Source: Opeltia flavorubescens (taxonomy: Eukaryota > Ascomycota > Lecanoromycetes > Teloschistales > Teloschistaceae). Taken from it: 64,000 nt of DNA. Each line of letters begins with the position of its first letter. The stretch's first letter is position 1. The translations under genes were made by a program, and so were the position numbers. The notes beneath the pieces are model-generated. The model was not told the DNA's origin. It did no database searches and worked only from the letters and a program-made list of their open reading frames with translations. This document shows positions 46,683 through 57,935 of this stretch, piece after piece. The stretch is from NCBI GenBank assembly GCA_000442125.1, contig KE546966.1, forward strand, positions 2,095,471-2,159,470, read 5' to 3'.

Positions 46683-49600
46683 ATGGCGCATTATACAAAC
46701 TCCATGGATTCAAGACCTTTATACCAGCCAGGTTTTGCTCACCCTAAAATGGACCCGTCGCTCAGGATCGATGAGGGCTATTCTGAGGACACACGGAGCC
46801 AAGATGACCCGGAATCTCCCATGAGATTAGACTCCATTAATGAAGGAGCACTTTCTCAAACATGGTCAGGACCAGCCGGTATCCCTCCTCAGATCATGTC
46901 TCTCAGTGAGACGGAAAGAAGCGGTAAGATTGCCAAAATTCTATGGGACTTGAAAGCCTATGGTGCTGATCAATGATGGTTTTGGTAGAATTTGTATACA
47001 ATGTTTTACGAACCCTGCGAACCTCGTCCATTGCTGAAATCGTTGATCGGCTCCGACCGTTGCTCCACATAGACCCTGTGACGGTGCTGCCACCTGAAAT
47101 TACTTCGGAAATCTTCTCTTACCTACCCCCAAGCAATCTACTTATAGCCTCACAGGCGTCTCGAGCTTGGCGAGAGCGCGCTCTCGATAGTCGGCTCTGG
47201 AGGCTCAAATTCAGGTCCGAAGGTTGGGGTCTCGACATGGACGCAATACGCCATTTTGAACAAGAGCATAAGTACAGACGAAAAGATCGTTCCAGACGAC
47301 CAGATATAAATGTTGAACAAAGTAGGCAGAAGAAACGCGTACGGGCGGATGGAGGTGACCCTATTGACAACAATGCTGCCGCCTCCAACAGCAGCCAGTC
47401 TGAGCGTCAGGGATGGAATCAACAGCATGGCGAAGTTGAAGCTGATGATGACGGACCATTGTCAAGACAGGATTCAGGCAGAGACGAAGAGATGTACGAC
47501 GTAGAAACTGCGCGAGCAGGTGTTCCATCTCTTCTGACGGAGGCCCAACAACTTCCTCCCATTGATACGGCGAGTAATCATGAGGCCGAGGATACTGCCC
47601 TTCTGCCGAAATCACCACCGTATGACGATAGACAGTCGTTGGTCCGGTACGACAACTCCGGCAATCCACAGATAAACTATAACTATGTGTACAAGCAGAA
47701 GCGGAAGCTGGAAGAGAATTGGGAATCTGGCTCTTACCAAAGCTTTCAGTTGCCTCATCGCGATCATCCGGAAGAGGCGCATCGTGAATGTGTATATACT
47801 ATTCAATACTCTGGGAAACATCTCGTCAGCGGCAGTCGCGACAAGACTTTGCGGAAATGGGATCTTGATACCCAACGACTCATTGGGAAGCCGTTGGTAG
47901 GCCACAACGCGTCCGTCTTGTGTCTTCAGTTTGACGACAGTGAAAGTGAGGATATGATAGCCTCCGGCAGCAGTGATACGGATGTGATACTCTGGCAATT
48001 TTCCACAGGCAAAATGATCAAGAAGATTGCGCGTGCTCACAGCGAGTCTGTCTTGAACCTCAAATTTGATTCTCGTTTCCTCGTTACGTGTTCCAAAGAC
48101 AAGACGATCAAGATATGGAATCGTCATGAGCTCCGACCAGGCGACCGAGACTACCCTGTCAAAGGCGTTGAGGGCGGTGGGACCTGTCCGGCTTATATCC
48201 TTAATCTTCAAGAATTGGGCAGTGGAGTTGACCTTGATCGCCAATTGACTGCGGAGGAAAAAGCACCTTTACCACCATACACTTCGATAATGGTCCTAGA
48301 ATCTCACAACGCGGCAGTCAACGCGATACATATCTACGATGACCAGCTTGTTTCTGCCTCAGGAGACCGCCACGTACACCTGTGGAATATCCATACAGGA
48401 GTCCGGACTTCAGTCTGCCGAGGACATACTAAGGGTATAGCATGCGTACAGTATGATGGGAAGAGAATTGTGAGTGGTAGTAGCGACAATACCATCCGCA
48501 TTTTCGATCCTGAGACACAAGCCGAAGTGGCGTGCCTCAAGGGTCATTCCAGACTTGTACGCACCATCCAGTCAGCATTTGGCGATTTGCCCGGCAAACG
48601 GGACGAATTAGAAGCCGAGGCAATTGAGATCGATGGGAAGTTCCATGAAGCCCGCCGTGCAGGAAAAATATCAACACCGTCGTTGCGACATCGGGAGCGG
48701 AACACGGGTTCCAGGAACCCTAAGGATATCATGGCTGTAGGCGCAAAACTCCCTCCTGGTGGAGGTGGAAGTCGCTGGGGTCGGATTGTGTCTGGATCGT
48801 ACGATGAGACGATTATTATCTGGAAAAAGCTGACCGATGGTCGATGGGTGAAAGCTCACGTCTTACGTCAGGAAGAGGCATTACGTGCTGCTGGAGGACC
48901 GCTGCTATCACAGTCTGACTTGAACGATCAAGCACATCAGCACCAAATTGCGACTGCTCGGAATTATGCTCCTCTACAACCGCCAAATGCCCAGAACCCG
49001 CAGAATTCACAGAACAACGCACAGAATGACAGCGTCGCGCAATATCGGGCATACGCATCTCGACTTACTCAACTCGGTCATCAGCCTCAAGCAGGTCTAT
49101 CTCGTACAGGACTGCACAATCTTACCAACCCATCCTATCCCTTTCCTCACCACACGGGCAACCTCAATTCCACCTCTTCTCAGCAAGGACATGATCAACA
49201 ACAGCAACAAGCACCTCCCTCAGGCAGACAATTCGCAGCAGCCGTCACATATGGCGGTCCTGACACAGTCCAGCAACCAACAAACATCCCAATGACCCTC
49301 CATCAACAGCAACAACTCGCCAATACCATCGCCAACGCCCAGAACGCAGCGCAAAACTTGCATCCACCTCCTATCTCTCAACCTTCCGCTCCTCCTCTCT
49401 CTCATGCCAATAATAACAACAACAACAACTCAAATCAAAGCAGTAACAATAACAATGCAACAAACCCCCAACAACAACAACAACCGACGATCCAATACCA
49501 ACCCCTCCCCTATAATCCGAACCACCCCCCACCTCAACACCATCGTCTGCCCCCGGCTGCTGCACAGCATGCTTCGCAGCCGAACGCGAGGGTTTTCAAA

Positions 49601-49723
49601 CTGCAGTTCGATGCTCGACGCATTATTTGCTGTAGCCAGGATCCGAAGATTGTGGGGTGGGATTTTGCGAACGCGGATGAGGGGATTGTGGAGTGTAGTC
49701 GGTTTTTCGCTACGCCGCAGTGA
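46683..49723 (+). CDS. fwd1: FWD1-like F-box/WD40 SCF ubiquitin-ligase receptor
   Basis: Substrate receptor of an SCF E3 ligase; Neurospora FWD-1 directs FRQ clock-protein turnover. Exons 46683-46923 and 46989-49723, 991 residues, near the roughly 1000 of FWD-1. Intron 46924-46988 (GTAAGA, TAG) joins SLSETERS to EFVYNVLRTLRTSSIAEIVD. F-box about residues 118-160 (VLPPEITSEIFSYLPPSNLL, ASRAWRERALDSRLWR). WD repeats from about 260: HRECVYTIQYSGKHLVSGSR, ASVLCLQFDDSESED, ESVLNLKFDSRFLVTCSKDK, AVNAIHIYDDQLVSASGDRH, KGIACVQYDGKRIVSGSSDN and RWGRIVSGSYDETIIIWKKL. A 250-residue Gln/Asn/Pro-rich disordered region precedes a last conserved blade (VFKLQFDARRIICCSQDPKI). The alternative is a sconB/Met30-type receptor, but those are shorter. 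Confidence 0.9.
49401..49490 (+). repeat. Asn/Gln codon repeat (AAC/AAT/CAA)
   Basis: AAY-rich and CAA-rich trinucleotide runs in the F-box/WD40 gene, encoding poly-Asn then poly-Gln. Likely to vary in length between strains. Confidence 0.75.
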
Positions 49724-50320
49724 GGTTTTGTGGGGCTGGTTTGCGTGGAAGATTTACCTGTTGTGCATGATTGATAAGTTGCAAGAGAGCGAGCGAATTG
49801 AAAGCTGATGATTTTTGGCGGCTTTTTCTTGGTTATTTGTCCTTTTTGGCATTTTGGTCTGTGAGAGATGGACCTGTATCTCGAGTAACGAGGCATTGGC
49901 GAGTGGCATGTTTGAAGTCTCTGTGTCTATGAGTATCATGTTCATAGTATCTTCTTAGTACAGTAATGTAAAGAAAGTTTTCAAAAATAATTCCCCTCTT
50001 ACTACCTACTCATAGACAATGCAGTTACCCAATTTACGATTTCCCGATGCATGTAACTTAGTCGCAATAGCTTGGATGTCTTTGGAAAAAATCCTAGATA
50101 CGAAAACACATTCGAGAAATCTCATCATTACTCCCAGTGCAAAAGACGATGAATTGAAATATTCATAAACGAAAGAAAAAGAATATATATCCTCATTACA
50201 AGATCCAAAACCCCATAAATCATATATCGGCCGTTAAAACTGCATAATCCAACACCCATACCCTGTCTCCCCATCCCTCTCCTTTCTCCACTCCTCCCCT
50301 CATCCCCCTTCCACCCCCCT
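49724..50320. other. Intergenic region between convergent genes
   Basis: 3' flanks of the F-box gene (plus) and GBD/FH3 gene (minus). AT-rich 49930-50220. Too short to hold an FH2 domain for the neighbouring formin-like gene. Confidence 0.6.
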
Positions 50321-52990
50321 TCAAAGCCACCCCTCATCCCCCTCCCTCTCCACTTGCACCCCCAAATCCAACCTCGGAATCTCCAGCTTCGGCGGCCCCT
50401 CCTCCCCCTTCCTCTTCTTCGGGCTCCCGTTCCCACTCCCACAAACCCCATCATCCCTCCCCCTCCCCTCCCTAACCTCCTTCCAATCCCACCCATCCGC
50501 CCTAGCCGCCCCAACCCAAGTCGACAAACAAGCATGCACATACCCATACCACTTCTCCTTACAAGTCCTCAAACTACTCCCCATGCATTTCTCAAACCCG
50601 CTATCTTTTAACTCCTGGCGGAAAGTATTGCGCTCTTCACGAGTAGGTAGACTTGCAATAAGGCCGTTGAGAAGGTCAAGGTGTGTAGCGAGGTAATTTG
50701 TTGCATCCCATTCCACACCACCGATGTACGGAGCGGCGGGGATGGGGGGATGAGGTTGCGGGAAATGGGTGGTGCGGTAATCTTTACCGTCTTCCTCCAC
50801 GATATTATTGTTGGAAGCATCGGAGACTACTTGCTCTGGATAAGGAATCACATTTACATGATGGATGAAGATCCAGAAGACTTCTTTGGTGACGTTGACA
50901 ATCTCCTTACACCAAACACGGTACGGTCGTGGATGGTGCATCGAGGCTATGAAGCCTGGCGGTTGAGCTTCTTCGGGTTTGGATGGATCGCGAAGGTATC
51001 GGATGATATCTTTGGCTCTAGTTTCGTAATCTGCTGGCGATGGGGCCGTGAGATGAATAAAAAGAAGACTCATTACTACGTTACGGGTCGTGAATTCATT
51101 AGGCCCCTTTCTCTGCTCGTCGAAGAGCATGTTAAGGACCGTAGGGAAGAGCGTAGGGGCTAATCGTGACAGCTGATCCAAGGCCACTGATGTCGTGCAC
51201 ATGGCTTTCAGGCATAGTAAAGTCTCGTGGAGGAGCGTGTCTTCGTGCTCTTCTCTGTTTTAGAAATCAGTAAAGCTAACATCAAGTCTTTGGGAATACG
51301 TGCCTCCACTCTACTTTCAGTATCCGATCGAGGAGTCCGATAATTTCGGTCATGCCCCCTTGAGTGATGAAAGTGTCGACCCAGCCCACAGTTTCGTTCC
51401 TCAGCAGCTGTCGTAGCTTCTGCAATCTCCCCACTTCCACATCCTGTGGCCTTTGGGTTTTTCGCAAAGCAGAGAGAAAGTCTTCTGGTATGGCTGGTTT
51501 GGGGGTTCGACCGAAAGAGAATGACCTTCGTGCCTCCGGGGTCTGAGGTTCTTCTACTGCCTCTGGGTTCCTAGCCCGAGACCTCGATCTTCCTCGTGAC
51601 TTAGATCGTTCCGATTTTTCTTTTTTCTTTGGTGAAGAATCGCCTCTATTGAAGGTGAATGTCCGACTCCTCGGCCGCGAACGCTTCTTTGGAGAGCCTT
51701 CATCTTCTGTTTTATCATCTAATTCATTTATCTTGTACGAGTTTTCCTCGACGATGGAAGAAGTGCTAGTATTAGGTCGTTTCCTGGAAGCATCTCTTGT
51801 AACCGCTGATGATCGGCTCTCTGTACTAGAGATTGAGCCAGATGCGGACTTTTCCTTTCGGATAAAATCGACTTTGATGTTGGTATTCAATGATCTCATC
51901 CTATCACGGACATTGTGTGGTATGTTTCTTGTCTCCTGATACTGGGTAAGCTTCGAACATAAGGAACTACACACTGTGGATGCCTTACAAGGAGTGCCTC
52001 GAACTCGCTTTCAATAGCCCTGATGTCCATTATCTGCACTGTGTCATCCTTCTGCGTACCATTTGAATCCGGTGCATTGCCGTTCAACGCGGCCACAGCT
52101 GCCATTACTCGAGAGCCTCGCTTGACCTTGCTCGGCGTGGTCGAAGGATCATGAGTATCATTCCCGTTCGAACTCTGATCAAAAACTTGTTGCTCCTTTC
52201 CTTTCACCGGGCTATCGTTGCTTTCTTGTGCATGTACTCTTCCATGCTTCCCCTTGACCGGGCTCTCTTTATTAACTGGTATTGCTGCTGCTCCTTGCTG
52301 GACCATGGACATGTCTTGTGCGACATGTGCATTTGTTCTGGTCGACTTGATGATTTCCGATTGTGGTCGTAGCTTCCTATCGGCCTTGTGCGCCAATGTA
52401 GGACGGTACTCGTTAAAGTTTCTTTGTTTTGACGGCGAATACTCTTGAGGTGTGTACAAGATAGCTTCTCGTTCAAGATTGACACGATCGTTTAGAGGTA
52501 TAGTGGTGGTTCTACCAGCGTCCTGTGGCTGTTGACTAGCAAATTGCGCCCAGATCGGAGGTGGTACGATATCGGCGGTCTGTGGGGGTGTCCGATTCTC
52601 CTTGTCCTTTACGGGACTCTTGCAATCCATTTTCAGTCCTTTGGGGGTCTTCGATCGGGAGAGCAAAGCCGACAAACCAGTAGATGACTTGGGTCTTTTC
52701 AGGATAATTGCGTCCTCTGGTTGCTCCGTAAACATTTTTGGTGGTTTGGCTTTGTCGTTACCAATCAAGGACTTGAGTGATACGGAGCTCTTAGTCTTCT
52801 TGTGCATACTTGGCCGCTTCCTGCTATCTTCATATATGTCCACCGGCTTCTGAGGCGAATTGCGTGCGGTTCCTCTGCCTGCATTGTAGTCCTTCCATGA
52901 TCTCGAAGCTTGCGGATTGATGTTAGACGACATAGGTGAATGAACTGAGACCTTGGAAGGGTCGGCGTAAGCGTTTCCGGAGGTCAGCAT
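50321..52990 (-). CDS. Formin-like GBD/FH3 protein without FH1-FH2
   Basis: An 855-residue protein with the N-terminal regulatory half of a formin only. Exons 51989-52990, 51305-51935 and 50321-51255. Residues 1-310 are Lys/Ser/Pro-rich and disordered, with SPVKGK repeated three times. The GTPase-binding/FH3 (armadillo) part starts near 315 (MDIRAIESEFEALLETRNIP, NVRDRMRSLNTNIKVDFI), is broken by a long charged Arg/Ser insert (380-480), and continues PEDFLSALRKTQRPQDVEVG, NETVGWVDTFITQGGMTEII, VEWREEHEDTLLHETLLCLK and later armadillo repeats. It then stops after a basic tail; there is no Pro-rich FH1 or FH2 before the next gene. Intron 2 (51256-51304) has a GC donor (AG|GCACGT). It could bind Rho GTPases without nucleating actin, an inference. 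Confidence 0.88.
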
Positions 52991-53790
52991 TGTGTGCTAT
53001 ACCTTGCTTGACCTTGATACGGATAGCTACTAGCTGCTTGAGTCTGAACGTACAATGTACGAGCTTTGCTTCAAGGGCCAGGAAGTGGGATCGCCAATCT
53101 CGAATAATGCTTGCTAGCCTCCAAACGAATGGGTGCAAGTGCAGAGTACATACTGTGATAACAATGTATAAAATTTAGGCATGTTCCCAAGCAACCTCAT
53201 TTCATCGAATAAGATCATCTCGAATTGTTGCGACGTAAACACAGCGCTCGAAGAGGTTAGCGTGCGTTGTTATGTGGTTACGGATATCCGACGCTTTGAG
53301 TGGCAATTAACCTCGGCACAATTTGGTCCACACGAAGCTGCCACAACTGCGGATGAAGTGTTGCTCGGCTCCAAGTGTTATGAATGACGGCCTTGCTTTC
53401 TAGGCTTTGTCCCATAATCGGTTTGCTCTCATCAATTAGCTGCTTGGGGTTTTGATGCGTTGTGGCTGCTCTTTCGCTGCATCAGGTCTTTCATATCGCA
53501 TACTTCTGACTCTCTATCCAGAGTGGTTGCTCATCGTTTGGCAATCAAGATTTTCCAGAAAAATTTCATGATTAGATATGGTACTGTATGCATGAATGGC
53601 AGCTGCGACGTGCACGACTCATTGTGATAATTCATGACGTCCGCATGTTTTCGCATGTTCGGAAGGAACCGTGTCCAAGAAGCACACCGCACTTTTAGTT
53701 TCTCTAAATCCTAAGTTTGATTTCTTTTCCTTTCACCTACCATCAGGCGCTCGAGGCGCTTCCTCCAGCATATCTTCCCAGGCTCTGATC
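52991..53790. other. Divergent intergenic region between GBD/FH3 and NRAMP genes
   Basis: Both promoters lie here. The NRAMP frame is open back to 53671, but only as GTG. No other gene is seen. Confidence 0.5.
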
Positions 53791-55602
53791 ATGAATTGCC
53801 CCTCTCGAACGGACGAAGATGAGGAACATCCAGGTCGGAACCAGAGTCCCCCAGGACTGTCCGGCGATCTTACAACAAGGGCGGACCTAAATGGCATCGC
53901 AAACCTCAGGACTCACCGAAATGGCGATCAATTGCCTCATGGACCCTCTCAAGTAGATGGCTGGATAGAGCTCGATCGATCAGACATCCCAACCCACCTA
54001 TTTTCTGAAGCCGACAAAGGTCACGTTTCGGATGGGAGCAAAGAGTCTTCTGGTGTTCTGACCTCGGCATCTTACCGTACTGCCCAGTCGCGACAGAAGC
54101 AGCATCGCTCTGGCAAATCTTTCCTTGCCTTGCTTCTTAAAATGGGAAAAACTTTGGCGAAATTCAGCAAATTCATAGGACCCGGCTTCATGGTCGCTGT
54201 GGCGTATATAGATCCTGGGAACTATGCAACTGATGTTGCAGCTGGTGCGGCAACAAGATTCAGGCTCCTCTTCATTGTACTCATGTCTAATATCTTTGCT
54301 ATCCTTCTCCAGTCCTTGGCAGTACGCTTGGGAACGGTGACCGGACTGAACCTTGCAGAAAGTTGCCGGGCTCATCTTCCGCGGTGGCTCAACATTGCCC
54401 TCTATCTGCTGGCAGAAGGGGCTATCATTGCCACGGATATAGCTGAGGTGAGAGCCAAAGTGTGCATTTCCGAGTTTTCAATTGAGGTAACAAAACTACA
54501 GGTTATCGGATCCGCAATTGCCCTTAACCTGTTACTCAAAATCCCGCTGGTCGGTGGCTGCGCTCTCACCCTAGTAGACGTCCTGATTATTCTCATTTTT
54601 TATAGCCCTGATGGGTCTATGAGGCGCCTGAGGGCTTTTGAATCCTTCGTCATGTTTTTGGTGCTCGGTGTTGTCATATGTTTCTGTGTACAGCTTTCGT
54701 ACATTCAAAATACTTCAGCAGGGGAGGTGTTCAAAGGATATCTTCCTTCGTCGGCTGTTGTTGAAGGGGATGGCGTTTACCTAAGCTGTGGTATCTTAGG
54801 TGCTACGGTCATGCCTCACAGCTTGTATCTTGGCAGCGGCATGGTCCAGTCTCGTCTTCGACATTTCGATCTCAAGGCAGGCAATGTTACGGCCGATGAG
54901 TCTACCGAGCGGAGAAATGGCGGCAATAGCAATAAAGAGTCATACCGTCCGTCATTGGCTGCCATTCGAGGGTGTCTTACCCATTCTACAGTCGAGGTTG
55001 CTCTATCTCTTTTCACGTTCGCCTTGTTTGTCAACAGCGCTATACTCATTGTCTCTGGCGCATCCCTTTCATCCAACTCTGCAGCAACTTCGGCAGATTT
55101 GTTTGATATCCATGATCTCCTTTCGAAAACCTTGGCACCTGCAGCAGGTACAATCTTCGCGCTGGCGTTGCTGCTGTCTGGGACGTCCGCTGGCATTGTA
55201 TGTACCATAGCTGGTCAGATGCTGAGCGAAGGAGCTCTTAATTGGACTATCGCACCATGGATGCGGCGTCTTATCACCAGAAGTATCAGCATTACCCCAA
55301 GCATCATCATCGCGGGCGCTGTAGGTAGGGATGGCGTATCAGCTGCACTGCAAGGAACCCAAGTTGCATTGAGCGTTGCGCTACCATTCGTATCGGCCCC
55401 ACTAATCTATTTCACCTGCCGGAAGCAATACATGATAGTTGGTGGTAGCGGGCCACAGGATGAGGATGAGCTACGGCCGGCGCCAGACCGAGTTCAGATG
55501 AAGAATCATTGGGTAGTGTCAATATTCGCGGTATTGGTATGGTTGGTCATTGTGGTTATGAACATCGCCCTATTGGTCCTTGTAGGGATGGGAAAGGCAT
55601 AG
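53791..55602 (+). CDS. NRAMP-family Mn2+/metal transporter
   Basis: A proton-coupled divalent-metal transporter (Smf-type), probably 11 helices, 585 residues. Exons 53791-54447 and 54502-55602. After a hydrophilic N-terminus of about 110 residues comes the helix-1 metal motif (GPGFMVAVAYIDPGNYATDV, with Asp and Asn of DPGN). Helix 6 carries GILGATVMPHSLYLGSGMVQ, with Met and His of MPH. The EIA-type segment GAIIATDIAEVIGSAIALNL is split by the intron. The intron is 54 nt with no stop, so retention would add 18 residues in that loop. The start is ATG 53791 (MNCPSRTDEDEE). Metal is probably Mn2+, as in yeast relatives. Confidence 0.95.
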   Translation: MNCPSRTDEDEEHPGRNQSPPGLSGDLTTRADLNGIANLRTHRNGDQLPHGPSQVDGWIELDRSDIPTHLFSEADKGHVSDGSKESSGVLTSASYRTAQSRQKQHRSGKSFLALLLKMGKTLAKFSKFIGPGFMVAVAYIDPGNYATDVAAGAATRFRLLFIVLMSNIFAILLQSLAVRLGTVTGLNLAESCRAHLPRWLNIALYLLAEGAIIATDIAEVRAKVCISEFSIEVTKLQVIGSAIALNLLLKIPLVGGCALTLVDVLIILIFYSPDGSMRRLRAFESFVMFLVLGVVICFCVQLSYIQNTSAGEVFKGYLPSSAVVEGDGVYLSCGILGATVMPHSLYLGSGMVQSRLRHFDLKAGNVTADESTERRNGGNSNKESYRPSLAAIRGCLTHSTVEVALSLFTFALFVNSAILIVSGASLSSNSAATSADLFDIHDLLSKTLAPAAGTIFALALLLSGTSAGIVCTIAGQMLSEGALNWTIAPWMRRLITRSISITPSIIIAGAVGRDGVSAALQGTQVALSVALPFVSAPLIYFTCRKQYMIVGGSGPQDEDELRPAPDRVQMKNHWVVSIFAVLVWLVIVVMNIALLVLVGMGKA

Positions 55603-56070
55603 ATGCCTCGATTTTCGAGTCAAAAAGTCCTGCATTGTACAATGATACCCTGTTAAGCTCTGACAATGTCGTCTTAGAATTATTCCCGACCCTTTATTTG
55701 CTCCACAGACTTGTCTTGTTCAGAAAATCGTCGTGTGACGTAGATGTCGGCGTTACTCGTTCTGAGGAGGTTTTGCACCAGAGGGGGTTTTGCACCAGTC
55801 TAATGACTTGGCGCCAAGCCATACAGAAGCTAGCTTTTTTGAGTAAAGTCCCACTGAGTACCGAGTACGCTAGCCCGAACAGTGAGGTCCTTGGCGCCAA
55901 GCCATTAGACTGGTGCAAAACCCCCTCTGGTGCAAAACCTCCTCAAAACGAGTAACCTCCAAAGCTCCGGTTATCGAGATCTTTTCATTTTCCCAAGGCA
56001 ACCTTTTCGTGACCTAAACACGATCCGCATTCTACATTTCTGAGGTTAATCCTAACATTCGTATCACAAA
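55603..56070. other. Intergenic region between NRAMP and VPS60
   Basis: Contains the foldback element. The rest is NRAMP 3' flank and VPS60 promoter, with only 114 bp from the element's end to the VPS60 ATG. Confidence 0.6.
55752..55956. repeat. Foldback element with 67-bp inverted arms
   Basis: Left arm 55752-55818 and right arm 55890-55956 are reverse complements with two mismatches (at 55762 and 55807 of the left arm). The spacer is 71 bp. Each arm holds two copies of GGTTTTGCACCAG, 17 bp apart, and ends in the palindrome TTGGCGCCAA. No clear target-site duplication is seen (left flank ATGTCGGC, right flank CTCCAAAG). It lies in the gap between the NRAMP and VPS60 genes. MITE-like structure or a hairpin-forming 3' element. 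Confidence 0.8.
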
Positions 56071-56776
56071 ATGAATCGCCTTTTCGGATCGAAAAGTACT
56101 GGCCCGAAACCAACCCTCAATAGCGCAATATCCAATGTCAGTCACCCTTGCGCGACTCCATGTCTTTTAGCTGATTCACATCTAGACAGACACCCACATT
56201 GAATCCCTCGATGTTAAACTCGCCAAACTCACCGCCGAGCTCACGACCTACCAACAACGCATGTCCAAAATGCGCGACGGCCCCGGTAAATCCGCCCTCC
56301 GCCAAAAAGCCCTCAAGATCCTCCAACGCCGCAAACTGATCGAATCCCAACGCGACAACCTGCAGCAGCAATCCTGGAACATGGAACAAGCCTCCATGAT
56401 GACCGACAACCTAAAAAACGTCATGACGACCGTGGACGTGATGAAAGACACGAATAAAACGCTAAGAAAACAGTATGGCAAGGTGGATGTGGATAAGATT
56501 GAACGCATGCAGGATGAGATGCAGGATTTGATGGAGGTGGGGAATGAGATCCAGGAGAGTTTGGGCAGGAGTTATGATGTGCCGGAGGATGTGGATGAGG
56601 CGGAGCTGGATGCGGAGTTGGAGGCGCTGGGGGAGGAGGTGGAGTTTGAGAGTGGGTTGGGGTTGGGGATGGGGGAGGGGGGGAAGGAGGGTGTGCCGGG
56701 GTTTATGGTGGATGAGGTGCCGCAGTTTGTGGACGAGCCGCCGGTGCAGGGGAAGGTGAAGGAGGCGGCGGGGTGA
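56071..56776 (+). CDS. vps60: ESCRT-III subunit VPS60/CHMP5
   Basis: A late ESCRT-III family protein that regulates Vps4 through Vta1 during multivesicular-body sorting. Exons 56071-56136 and 56186-56776 (GTCAGT donor, TAG acceptor), 218 residues. It starts MNRLFGSKSTGPKPTLNSAI, a normal VPS60 start. The basic helical core is SALRQKALKILQRRKLIESQ, SWNMEQASMMTDNLKNVMTT, then KVDVDKIERMQDEMQDLMEV. The C-terminus is acidic (DVDEAELDAELEALGEEVEF) with a Gly-rich spacer and the last element PGFMVDEVPQFVDEPP, where Vta1 binding would be. The 5' part of exon 2 uses C-ending codons, the 3' part G-ending ones. Confidence 0.94.
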
Positions 56777-57935
56777 TTGGGGACGATGGGGTGGATGTGG
56801 GGTGTGGGTTGGATTTAGGAGTTGGGAGTTTGGGGCAAGGGGCTTTTGAAGTCATACAGGGATGGGTCATGAATTCTACATCAATAGGGGACACATTACT
56901 TTATCATTGATAGGATTGAATTGTGGTGCTCTAGGGATCTCGTTGCCTGTCCTCTTAGCGAGCTTACTAGCAAGAATTCAAGGCTAACTATTGTGGTCTT
57001 TCATAAGAAATCCCTGACGTATTGATGATTCCTTTTGAATGTAATAGCTGGTGCGAGCAACGGTCTGCACAGGCCTCGAGATATCTTATCAGGGGTTCAC
57101 CACATCTCGAAGAAAACCTCTCATGCTAGTGTTTTCAAGCGATTCTTGCCAGTCATATAACTGCAATCTTTCTTTCGTGCTATGGGATTCGATTTGAATG
57201 GTCGACGACATATCCGTGTTCTTAGGTTGAGAAAAGGGGGGAGAACCAGGGATATTGTGCTAAGGAAAGATCCAGAGAAAACTTGAGGTATAGAAGAAGC
57301 CTTACATAATCCTGCGATACAACGTTTTTTCAGCCTTTGGTATAGCCTAAAGTCGGTCTCAATGATTAAGAGGATACTCGATGTGAAGATATCACTCCAA
57401 TAACCACTCTTGCAATCATGGTGCAGGACATGAGCCCCTATTTCTGTAAATAGCAAAGCGTGCTGTTCTCATATCAACTCCGGCGCTAATCATGAGCTCG
57501 AAACGCGCCTGACGCCGGGCCGTAATTCAAGAAATGAGTAAATGAGCTCGTCAAGAGTCAAAGAGATGGGTCGAGACTCCATACATGCTCAATACGGATT
57601 CAGGCAATCATCATTCATGCTACCAGAAGGCTCCACATCAATATACCGCAATCAGACACTCTCGAAGAAGGTCCCATCGACCCATTACCAGACCAGGCTA
57701 CCGAGAATACCAATAATCTGGTGAGATCAGCATTCAGAAACCTGTGAGAGGTCTATCGACATGCGCCCAAGGTAGCCGGTAATCATCCAAAAGCCGTCCG
57801 GATGCAAGAGCCCAGTCCACTAGTTTCTCGATCACTCGCATGATATTTCTCAGGGGCTGCGCAGTCTGCGACTTTGGAAGTCCACCGGCCAAGTCCGTGC
57901 TACACTTTGTGCATATTCCAGTTCGATAATACACC
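56777..57935. other. Intergenic region between VPS60 and the SAP gene
   Basis: About 1.2 kb with no supported gene. Short open frames at 57121-57456 (minus) and 57542-57724 (plus) have no protein features. Confidence 0.5.

Noticed and set aside
46533-46976. 147-codon ORF as a separate gene before the F-box gene
   Set aside because: It is exon 1 plus intron of the F-box/WD40 gene; the splice at 46923/46989 joins the family sequence.
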